In this document: in pieces, positions 8,448 to 17,309 of the stretch
How the letters are laid out: each line of letters starts with the position of its first letter
Numbering within the stretch: position 1 is the stretch's first letter
From: an uncultured Clostridia bacterium
GTDB lineage: Bacteria; Bacillota; Clostridia; Oscillospirales; Ruminococcaceae
Length of the DNA: 55,572 nt
Direction: 5' to 3'
Assembly: GCA_947631995.1 (NCBI GenBank)
Contig: CANRNT010000011.1
Location: 1 to 55,572 of the forward strand
Notes under the pieces: generated by a model
What the model was told of the DNA's origin: nothing
Databases searched by the model: none
Seen by the model: the letters and a program-made list of their open reading frames with translations, nothing else
Program-made: the position numbers and the translations under genes

Positions 8448-8519
8448 GACAGAAAAAGGGAATGCGGGAAAGAAAGAACTTCAGACTTCTAAGCTTTGCA
8501 TTTAACCCCCACTATCAGA

Positions 8520-8885
8520 GATAAGAGGTTAGAGGTAAGAAATCGCTTTTTATAGACCAGCACTAGCTTTTCAAAACGCACTTCTAACTTCTTACTTCTA
8601 ACTTCTAACATCTAAAAGAAAGGCGCACTCCGTAATAGAGTACGCCTCTTGCTTCTTGCCCTATTAGAAGATAGAAGTTAGATGTTAGATGTTAGAAATG
8701 GCTTTTATAACGTTGCGCAAACTTTTCATTCCTGCGGTTACCTAGAAGCAAGAAGCAAGAAAATCGCTTTTTATAGACCAGCACAAGCTTTTCAAAACGC
8801 AATTCTAACCTCTTACTTCTCACCTCTTTCTGCTGGCAATACTAAAGGCGCACTCCGTAATAGAGTACGCCTCTTGCCTCTTGTT
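8520..8885. repeat. Two tandem copies of a heptamer-repeat hairpin element
   Basis: Copy A (core 8541-8580) and copy B (core 8762-8801) share the spacer ATCGCTTTTTATAGACCAGC and its continuation with few changes. Each is flanked by inverted AGTTAGA/AGGTAAGA-type heptamers. Each is followed by the same GGCGCACT-CCGTAATAG-AGTACGCC stem-loop (8622-8646 and 8847-8871). A partly related unit with GGCAAGAA heptamers lies between them (8655-8760). There is no gene in this stretch. Confidence 0.75.
8847..8871 (-). terminator. groEL terminator
   Basis: The 8-bp stem (one mismatch) of GGCGCACT and AGTACGCC is followed on the minus strand by TTTAGTATT. It sits 33 bases past the groEL stop. The copy at 8622-8646 is followed by a longer T-run and may act as a backup. 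Confidence 0.65.
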
Positions 8886-8903
8886 TCTTGCCTCTTGCCT
8901 CTA

Positions 8904-10550
<1,647 letters not shown>

Positions 10551-10555
10551 TTAAA

Positions 10556-10855
<300 letters not shown>

Positions 10856-10876
10856 TTATTTGACTTTGGTTGAAGT

Positions 10877-10903
10877 TTAGCACTCAGTTGCTTTGAGTGC
10901 TAA
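10877..10903 (-). promoter_or_regulatory. CIRCE operator of groES-groEL
   Basis: TTAGCACTC, nine bases and GAGTGCTAA form the perfect CIRCE inverted repeat. It is the known binding site of the heat-shock repressor HrcA, placed just downstream of the -10 box. Confidence 0.97.
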
Positions 10904-10907
10904 ATAT

Positions 10908-10935
10908 ATTGTACCACTATTTCAGCAAAATGCAA
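10908..10935 (-). promoter_or_regulatory. groES promoter
   Basis: On the minus strand, TTGCAT (10930-10935) and TACAAT (10908-10913) are spaced by 16 bases, immediately before CIRCE. Confidence 0.7.
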
Positions 10936-11182
10936 GAGTAAAATAGGAAGATTTTTCATTTTCGGCGTTTAGCACAAATATATTGCTCACATCGGCAGTA
11001 TTTTGTATATATGTTCAAACAACATTCTTTTTTGATACTTCGCCGAGGGTTTCCGATATAGGCTTGTACAGCCGCATTTGCCCGCTGTATGAACAGCCGT
11101 AAAAAATAGTCATAAAAAATGTAATATTAATATTTAGTTAATATAAATGTAACATTTTATTAATAAATTACAATTGTGAATT

Positions 11183-11191
11183 TGTTATAAT
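11183..11191 (+). promoter_or_regulatory. Extended -10 promoter for the two-component operon
   Basis: TG-T-TATAAT (TATAAT at 11186-11191) lies in a very A+T-rich stretch 63 bases before the response-regulator gene. No good -35 box is visible, as often with extended -10 promoters. The rest of the 350-base gap from 10904 holds the divergent groES promoter and nothing else I recognise. Confidence 0.5.
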
Positions 11192-11253
11192 ATATGTATG
11201 AATTAAAAATTTGATTTTGATTTGTTCAAAAAGTTAAACATGGAGGAACTAAT

Positions 11254-11949
11254 ATGGCTCTAGGCAAGGTGCTGGTAGTCGATGACGACAAGAATATCTG
11301 CGAGCTTTTAAGGCTCTATCTCGAAAAAGAAGGCTACAGCGTTATACTCTCTCATGACGGCGAAGAGGCGGTAGTAAAATTCAACGCCCTCAAGCCGGAT
11401 ATCGTTCTGCTTGACATAATGCTGCCCGGTCTTGACGGCTGGCAGGTATGCAGGGAGATAAGAAAGAAGTCCAATGTTCCTATCATAATGATAACCGCAA
11501 AGGGCGAGACCTTCGACAAGGTGCTGGGTCTTGAGCTGGGCGCTGACGACTACATAGTCAAGCCGTTTGACACCAAAGAGGTCATCGCGCGCATAAAGGC
11601 GGTAACAAGAAGAGTAGGTCCTGTTTCTTCGGAGACCGAGGTAAAGGAAGTCAGATACGACAAGCTCGTTGTAAACATGACAAGATACGAGCTCAAGGTT
11701 GACGGCAAGATACTCGATACGCCGCCGAAGGAACTGGAGCTTTTGTTCCACCTCGCTTCCAACCCAAACAGAGTTTATACACGCGACCAACTATTGGACG
11801 AAGTATGGGGCTTTGAGTATTACGGCGACTCAAGAACCATAGACGTTCATGTTAAGAGGCTTCGTGAAAAGCTGGAGGGCGTTTCGGATAAGTGGGCGCT
11901 GAAAACGGTATGGGGCGTAGGTTACAAATTTGAGGCTGACGAAGAATAA
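11254..11949 (+). CDS. OmpR/PhoB-family response regulator
   Basis: The regulator has 231 residues. The receiver domain has the acidic pair Asp10-Asp12, phospho-acceptor Asp54 within Leu-Leu-Asp-Ile-Met-Leu-Pro-Gly, and the conserved Lys in Val-Lys-Pro-Phe. The C-terminal winged helix ends Thr-Ile-Asp-Val-His-Val-Lys-Arg-Leu-Arg ... Val-Trp-Gly-Val-Gly-Tyr, the DNA-binding signature. The stop codon overlaps the start of the sensor kinase by one base, so the two are translationally coupled. The operon continues into an HtrA protease, which suggests control of cell-envelope or secretion stress, as in the CssRS system. Confidence 0.93.
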   Translation: MALGKVLVVDDDKNICELLRLYLEKEGYSVILSHDGEEAVVKFNALKPDIVLLDIMLPGLDGWQVCREIRKKSNVPIIMITAKGETFDKVLGLELGADDYIVKPFDTKEVIARIKAVTRRVGPVSSETEVKEVRYDKLVVNMTRYELKVDGKILDTPPKELELLFHLASNPNRVYTRDQLLDEVWGFEYYGDSRTIDVHVKRLREKLEGVSDKWALKTVWGVGYKFEADEE

Positions 11950-13409
11950 TGCGGGATACCAAAAGCATATTTTTTAAATACTTTATCATCTGTGCGGCAG
12001 TAATACTCATAAGCTTTATATGCTTAGGTGCAGTATTGCTGCTCGTTTCTTCACAGTACTTTGCGGGCGAAAAGCGCGATTTGCTGATAACTAACGTATC
12101 GAACGCCGCCGAGGAGGTCGTTGACGCCGCAAACTCAGCGGACAGAGATGACAACTCAACGACCGTATCGCTGATGAGGAGCGAAAACGTAAAAGATGTT
12201 CTTAAAAGCCACGCGCAGTCGATAGGCGGCGAGGTATTCATAACAAACGAGCAGGGCTACCCTATATCGTATTCAGGAGATGTACTGGCAGGAAAGATAT
12301 CTGATGATATACTGGACGACCTTCATCAAAGCGCAACTTATTTTTCCTCGGACATGGACGGCTTTCTGACCTCTGAAAGACACGTTTCAGGCATATCTTT
12401 TGAATACGGCGGAGATAGCTTTTTCCTGTTTGCGGACATAACTCTTTCGGAGCAGGACAGCTATATATGGAACATAATGCAGATATTTCTTATCTCCATG
12501 GTAATGGTACTTGCCGTTGTTCTCATAATAGTTTATATAGCCACCGAAAAACTTACAGCCCCGATAAAGGAGCTTGCCGAAACTGCTTCCATGATAGGCA
12601 CGGGAAACTTTTCCCATATGCTGCCCGAATATGACACCACCGAGTTCAACACTCTCGGCAATGCTTTCAACGATATGGCTGTTTCACTCAATAATTACGA
12701 TAAAATGAGAAGCAGCTTCGTTGCGAACGTTTCACATGAGCTTCGCACGCCGATGACCTCGATAGGAGGCTTCGTTGACGGCATACTCGACGGCACTATC
12801 CCACCAAACGAGGAGAAAAAGTATCTGAGAATAATCTCCTCCGAGGTGCAAAGGCTCACGCGGCTTGTGAGAAGTATGCTCAATCTGGCAAGGATAGAGT
12901 CAGGCGCCGTGGAGCTTAAAAGCACGCAGTTCAGCCTGATAGAGCCGATAGTTGACACGCTCGTGACCTTTGAGAGCAGGCTTGAGGAAAAGAATATTGA
13001 CGTTCGCGGTCTGGACGTTGACAGAGTTATAGTGTACGCCGACAACGACCTTATACATCAGGTGATATACAACCTGTTGGAGAACGCTATCAAGTTTGTA
13101 GATAACGGAGGATACATCGAGTTCGGGTTTGACACGCACGACAACATGACGGCTGTATCTATCAAAAACAGCGGCGAGGGTCTTAGTCAAGACGAGCTGC
13201 CGCAGGTGTTTGACAGATTTTATAAGACAGACGAGTCACGCGGCAAAGATCAAAGCGGCGTAGGGCTGGGTCTTAATATAGTAAGAAGCATAGTAAAGCT
13301 GCACGGCGGAAAGATAATGGTACGCAGCGTAAAGGGCGAATATACGGAATTTGTTTTCACTCTGCCCAACCGACCCGTCAGCAAGGAGAACAACGATACC
13401 AAGAGGTGA
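11949..13409 (+). CDS. Membrane sensor histidine kinase
   Basis: The kinase (486 residues) has a transmembrane segment near residues 10-35 and an extracytoplasmic sensor region of about 140 residues. A second transmembrane segment lies near 172-195 and a HAMP linker to about 250. The phospho-acceptor His lies near residue 262 (Ser-His-Glu-Leu-Arg-Thr-Pro). The ATP-binding N box is Asn-Ala-Ile-Lys-Phe and the G box is Gly-Val-Gly-Leu-Gly-Leu. It should phosphorylate the regulator encoded just upstream. Its context with HtrA suggests it senses misfolded or accumulating exported protein. Confidence 0.93.
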   Translation: MRDTKSIFFKYFIICAAVILISFICLGAVLLLVSSQYFAGEKRDLLITNVSNAAEEVVDAANSADRDDNSTTVSLMRSENVKDVLKSHAQSIGGEVFITNEQGYPISYSGDVLAGKISDDILDDLHQSATYFSSDMDGFLTSERHVSGISFEYGGDSFFLFADITLSEQDSYIWNIMQIFLISMVMVLAVVLIIVYIATEKLTAPIKELAETASMIGTGNFSHMLPEYDTTEFNTLGNAFNDMAVSLNNYDKMRSSFVANVSHELRTPMTSIGGFVDGILDGTIPPNEEKKYLRIISSEVQRLTRLVRSMLNLARIESGAVELKSTQFSLIEPIVDTLVTFESRLEEKNIDVRGLDVDRVIVYADNDLIHQVIYNLLENAIKFVDNGGYIEFGFDTHDNMTAVSIKNSGEGLSQDELPQVFDRFYKTDESRGKDQSGVGLGLNIVRSIVKLHGGKIMVRSVKGEYTEFVFTLPNRPVSKENNDTKR

Positions 13410-13415
13410 TGACAG

Positions 13416-14738
13416 GTGGATCTTTTAGATAAAAAACTAGACGAGCTGGAGCAGCGTTACGAAATGCCGCAGAACGGCGGCGCGTCTGACAATGACGAAG
13501 CCGACGACGAAACGGCAAAGCAGGATCGCAGGTTCGACGATCTGTTCTGGAGCAAGCTGATAAGCTCCAATTACAAAAAACGCAACAGGGCGCTGTCGGC
13601 GGTATCCATAGTCACCGTTGCCGCGATACTGGCGTTGACCTGCTATATGCTGATCACGATGATATTCGGAGAAGGCTGGGTGAAAAATTTTCTCGACGAC
13701 AACAACGCGAACATCAATTTCACTCTGCCGCTCTACGATCCGCCAAAGTCCGACGACCGCTACTATGAGCAGGACGGTCGTTATACCACGGAGGGCGCTG
13801 CCAAGGCGCTGTCGCCGTCAGTCGTATCTGTGGTGGTATACTACGATATCTCGGCGCAAAGCCTTGCAGTAAGCAACGTTCAGGGCTCGGGCATAGTTTT
13901 TACCGATAACGGATATATCGTGACCAACGCGCATGTCGTTGACAAATCACCTTTGGCTGTAAAAGTAATACTTTACGACGACAGAGAATTTTCCGCTAAG
14001 ATCGTCGGTTTAGATGTAAAAAGCGACCTTGCCGTTCTTAAAATAGACGCCGAGGGACTTTCCCCTGCGCAGTTCGCAAACTCCGACAGCGTCGAGCAGG
14101 GAGAGGAAGTTGTTGCCATAGGCAGTCCTGCGGGTCTTTACGGCTCCATAACAAAAGGCGTTGTATCGGCAGTAGGCAGAGAGATAAGACCCGCGGCAGA
14201 AAACATAGAAATGGAATGTATACAGATAGACGCTGCTATAAACCCCGGCAACTCGGGCGGCGCGCTGTTCAATATGTGGGGACAGGTAATAGGTATAATA
14301 TCCTCAAAGCTGTCTGCAACATATTATGACGGCATAGGCTTCGCGATCTCAACAAACGCCGCCAAGCCGATAATAGAAGAGATCATCGAGAACGGCTATA
14401 TCAAAAGCAGAGTACGCATTGGCATAACATTCTACGGCGTTTCACAGGAGACGGCTAATATATACGGATTTGCGGCAAAGGGGCTGTACATCTCCTCAAT
14501 AGATGAGAACTGCGATATCGCCAATACCGATCTTCAGGTCGGCGACATCATAACGCACATAAACGGAAAAGAGGTAACGAGCCTTACCGACACGGTCAGC
14601 GCGCTTGAGGGCAAGTACCCCGGAGACACGGTCACGGCAAAGGTGTTAAGACCCGACGGTGACGGCTTTAAGGATTTTGAGATAAGCTTTAAGCTGGCTA
14701 GCGACAACTCCTCCGACTTTGTGGAAAAGAACGACTGA
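13416..14738 (+). CDS. HtrA/DegP-type membrane-anchored serine protease with PDZ domain
   Basis: The 440-residue protein starts at GTG 13416, set by AGAGGTGA seven bases upstream. An acidic cytoplasmic N-terminus of about 70 residues precedes one transmembrane helix, so the protease faces outside. The catalytic triad appears as Asn-Ala-His-Val-Val (His near 173), Ser-Asp-Leu-Ala-Val-Leu-Lys (Asp near 203) and Gly-Asn-Ser-Gly-Gly-Ala (Ser near 280). A PDZ domain occupies the C-terminal 100 residues. It degrades or refolds damaged exported proteins. It lies six bases after the sensor kinase, so it is probably both product and target of that signalling pair. Confidence 0.93.
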   Translation: MDLLDKKLDELEQRYEMPQNGGASDNDEADDETAKQDRRFDDLFWSKLISSNYKKRNRALSAVSIVTVAAILALTCYMLITMIFGEGWVKNFLDDNNANINFTLPLYDPPKSDDRYYEQDGRYTTEGAAKALSPSVVSVVVYYDISAQSLAVSNVQGSGIVFTDNGYIVTNAHVVDKSPLAVKVILYDDREFSAKIVGLDVKSDLAVLKIDAEGLSPAQFANSDSVEQGEEVVAIGSPAGLYGSITKGVVSAVGREIRPAAENIEMECIQIDAAINPGNSGGALFNMWGQVIGIISSKLSATYYDGIGFAISTNAAKPIIEEIIENGYIKSRVRIGITFYGVSQETANIYGFAAKGLYISSIDENCDIANTDLQVGDIITHINGKEVTSLTDTVSALEGKYPGDTVTAKVLRPDGDGFKDFEISFKLASDNSSDFVEKND

Positions 14739-14756
14739 CTTTTGACATAACGCGTA

Positions 14757-14785
14757 TTGACATATCGGCAAATTTCAGATATAAT
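14757..14785 (+). promoter_or_regulatory. Perfect consensus promoter
   Basis: TTGACA (14757-14762), 17 bases and TATAAT (14780-14785) stand in front of the CAP lipoprotein gene. Another TTGACA lies at 14742-14747. Confidence 0.88.
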
Positions 14786-14848
14786 ATTATTGTATGGAAG
14801 TTTATCTCTCTATTTTACGTTCGTATATTATAATGAGGTATGATTGAT

Positions 14849-15982
14849 ATGAACAGATTAAAACTCATATTGCTTATTTCAACTGTTACCGCCGCCGCGC
14901 TTACGGGCTGCACTAACAGCGACAGTTCACAGTATATCGACGATCCGCGCTCGTCCGTTGACAGCTCATCGCTTGCCGATAGCGAAATAGAGTCTGTTGT
15001 TACGACAGCCCCCTCTTCCGCCGCCGACGGAGATGACACCGTTATAGCGGTCGTGATGGACGAGGACGGAAATATAGTTACCGATAAAAACGGCAAGCCT
15101 GTAACGACGGTCATAGATCCCAAGGGTAAGCCGTCTTCATCAAAGAGCGGCAGCAAGACGACGAGCTCGTCCGATAAAAACAGCGATCCCAACGGCGCTT
15201 CAACGACTACGGCTGCCTCTGCGGTCGTAGGGTCTACAATGGAGACGCGCGGCAACACGCTGCTTTACAAAAGCGCAAGCTCTTCTTCGGACATTTTGGA
15301 GCGTCTGCCAAAGGGCGCAAAAGTAAAAGTAGTCGGAACGACCGGAAGCGGCTGGTACAAGATAGAGGTCAACGGCAAAACGGGATTTGTCGCAAACGGC
15401 GCTCTAAAGGCTGAGGAGGTAACTACTACCACCACTACCACTACTGCCGCCGAAACGCCTGCTCCTGCTCCCGAGCCTGCAACTACTCCTGCACCCGCGC
15501 CTGCTCCTACGCCCGCTCCGCAGCCAAATCCCTCCCCTGCTCCCGCACCGTCAACTCCAAATGCGTCAATGAATTACGACGCAACGATAATGTCGTACAT
15601 AAACGAGGTAGTGCGGCTGACAAATGAGATAAGAAGTCAGAACGGGCTGGGAGCGCTTACTCTGGACGCCAATCTTACCAAAGGCGCAATGATAAGAGCG
15701 CAGGAGATCGCGAGTAATTTTAATCATTATGAAAGCTCACAAATGAAAACTTTTATGACTTCGTTAGTAGGCGATAATTGGGCTTCTTGCGGAGAAAATA
15801 TAGCGTATGGATACAGAAGCGCGCAAGATGTTGTCAACGATTGGAAAAACTCACCGGGACATCTTAACAACATACTTGGCGGAAGCAATAGTACAAAATT
15901 CACTCATATCGGTGTGGGCTATTATTACGACAGCAGCACCAACACAGTATACTGGGTACAGCTATTCGCTGCATACTGGTGA
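14849..15982 (+). CDS. Lipoprotein with SH3b and CAP (SCP/PR1) domains
   Basis: The 377-residue product starts at ATG 14849, ten bases after GAGG; an ATG three codons upstream is too close to that site. A signal peptide with lipobox Leu-Thr-Gly-Cys predicts lipid anchoring outside the membrane. After a Ser/Thr-rich stretch comes a bacterial SH3 domain (about residues 130-190; Gly-Trp-Tyr-Lys-Ile, Gly-Phe-Val), often a cell-wall-binding module. A Thr-run and Pro-Ala linker follows. The last 130 residues are a CAP domain with Gly-Glu-Asn-Ile-Ala, Trp-x-Asn-Ser-Pro-Gly-His and His-Ile-Gly-Val-Gly-Tyr. The function of bacterial CAP proteins is mostly unknown. A similar lipoprotein is carried by the mobile element at 38052. 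Confidence 0.9.
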   Translation: MNRLKLILLISTVTAAALTGCTNSDSSQYIDDPRSSVDSSSLADSEIESVVTTAPSSAADGDDTVIAVVMDEDGNIVTDKNGKPVTTVIDPKGKPSSSKSGSKTTSSSDKNSDPNGASTTTAASAVVGSTMETRGNTLLYKSASSSSDILERLPKGAKVKVVGTTGSGWYKIEVNGKTGFVANGALKAEEVTTTTTTTTAAETPAPAPEPATTPAPAPAPTPAPQPNPSPAPAPSTPNASMNYDATIMSYINEVVRLTNEIRSQNGLGALTLDANLTKGAMIRAQEIASNFNHYESSQMKTFMTSLVGDNWASCGENIAYGYRSAQDVVNDWKNSPGHLNNILGGSNSTKFTHIGVGYYYDSSTNTVYWVQLFAAYW

Positions 15983-16004
15983 TAAATCGATAAACGAACA
16001 TGAA

Positions 16005-16040
16005 AAAGCCGACGAAATATCTTCGCCGGCTTTGTTTTAT
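16005..16040 (+). terminator. Terminator of the CAP lipoprotein gene
   Basis: AAAGCCG-CGAA pairs with TTCG-CGGCTTT across a short loop and is followed by TGTTTTAT. Confidence 0.75.
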
Positions 16041-16053
16041 TGCTGTACGGGTA

Positions 16054-17121
16054 CTATAAATTTGCGCTGATAAAGCTCCGTATGAATGTATACGCTATGA
16101 ACGCCCAGTAACACAGCATAGGCAGGCTGAGCATTGCCGTTTTATATCTCTCGGAATGACGAAGCACACAGCCCTCGTCCTTGGGCAGACGGATCTTTTT
16201 ATGATAAGCAAATATCACGAGAAGTCCCAACACCAACATAAGTATCGCAAAGGCAAGGTAAATGTCGTATATGGTGTCGCTGCCCATTATCTCTGCGATA
16301 TCGGGTATCTGAGCAAGAGCGTTGTTCAGCATATGCACCGCGATAGTCGGCACAATAGAATTGCACGATACAGCTATCGTTCCCATTACCAGTCCGAAGA
16401 AGAACGCATTTACAGCCTGAGAAATATTTCCGTGCATAAGTCCGAACACTAATGATGATATTATTACAGCCATACCCTTTCCGTAGGGCTTGAGAAGATG
16501 TATCGTAAGCCCTCTGTATATGGTCTCCTCCGCCAGCGGAGCTATCACTACTCCGTACAATATCTGAAAGAAGAAAGCCAGAAAGCTTGTATCCGTATAG
16601 GAAAAATCCGCTTCGGGGATAGTTATTCCCGCTTCGCTGAAATACATCGAGATAATGGCTATGACGTATGAAACGGCGAGGTTTGCAAGCATTACCGCGG
16701 GAAAACAGCGTATTATGGTCTTGCCCTGCCCTTTTTCAAAACGGTATATATGCCGCAGGTCTATATTGAAAAAGGAACGCGCCGTCAGCAGCAGCAACAC
16801 TACTGATATAAATACGACCACCGACGAATATCCCATACTGAAAGCCGTTGTTGAATAAATGCTGCTCTTTTCAAATAACTCGTTAAGCTCAGGTCTGCTG
16901 AACGGATTTACCAACTCGCCGTCATGCAGATACGCAAATATCATCAGAGCCGCTCTTCCGCTAAGATAACAGAGCAGTTCATAAAGAAGAAGCAGCACTC
17001 CGAGCGTGACCGAGTTCTTCTTCAGCAAACGCTGCTCGTTCTGGCGTGCAAGATAAAGCTGATAATCATAGTTGCTGTTCATATTGTTAAAGGCATTATA
17101 TCCGTATCCGAAATCGTTCAT
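16054..17121 (-). CDS. CPBP-family intramembrane glutamic protease (CAAX/Abi type)
   Basis: This 355-residue protein has about eight hydrophobic segments. The family motifs are in order: Ala-Glu-Glu-Thr-Ile-Tyr-Arg-Gly (EExxxR), then Phe-Gly-Leu-Met-His-Gly-Asn, then His-Met-Leu-Asn-Asn-Ala. These residues form the catalytic site of CAAX-type and bacteriocin-processing proteases (CPBP, formerly Abi). The N-terminus is a 30-residue Asn/Tyr-rich cytoplasmic tail. The substrate is unknown; no bacteriocin or prenylated peptide gene lies nearby. It is a single gene with its own promoter. Confidence 0.85.
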   Translation of the reverse strand: MNDFGYGYNAFNNMNSNYDYQLYLARQNEQRLLKKNSVTLGVLLLLYELLCYLSGRAALMIFAYLHDGELVNPFSRPELNELFEKSSIYSTTAFSMGYSSVVVFISVVLLLLTARSFFNIDLRHIYRFEKGQGKTIIRCFPAVMLANLAVSYVIAIISMYFSEAGITIPEADFSYTDTSFLAFFFQILYGVVIAPLAEETIYRGLTIHLLKPYGKGMAVIISSLVFGLMHGNISQAVNAFFFGLVMGTIAVSCNSIVPTIAVHMLNNALAQIPDIAEIMGSDTIYDIYLAFAILMLVLGLLVIFAYHKKIRLPKDEGCVLRHSERYKTAMLSLPMLCYWAFIAYTFIRSFISANL

Positions 17122-17151
17122 CGCTTATCCTCACAATCTATAATTACAATA

Positions 17152-17180
17152 ATTATAACAGATATATTCTGATTTTGCAA
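17152..17180 (-). promoter_or_regulatory. Promoter of the CPBP protease gene
   Basis: On the minus strand, TTGCAA (17175-17180) and TATAAT (17152-17157) are spaced by 17 bases, 30 bases before the ATG. Confidence 0.75.
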
Positions 17181-17225
17181 CTATTAATTATCTGTAAATA
17201 AAATATTAAAAAATCGTTACATATA

Positions 17226-17253
17226 TTGAAGTCGCAAAAGTATGTGATATAAT
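17226..17253 (+). promoter_or_regulatory. htpG promoter
   Basis: TTGAAG (17226-17231), a 16-base spacer and TATAAT (17248-17253) lie directly before the CIRCE-like repeat. Confidence 0.75.
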
Positions 17254-17257
17254 ATAT

Positions 17258-17284
17258 TTAGCACTTGAAGAGCGAGAGTGCTAA
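17258..17284 (+). promoter_or_regulatory. CIRCE-like operator before htpG
   Basis: TTAGCACTT, nine bases and GAGTGCTAA form a CIRCE inverted repeat with a single change (C to T at the last base of the left arm). Its position just after the -10 box equals that of the groES operator, so HrcA repression of htpG is likely. Confidence 0.85.
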
Positions 17285-17309
17285 AATCATTCAAGGGAGA
17301 TAAAACATC

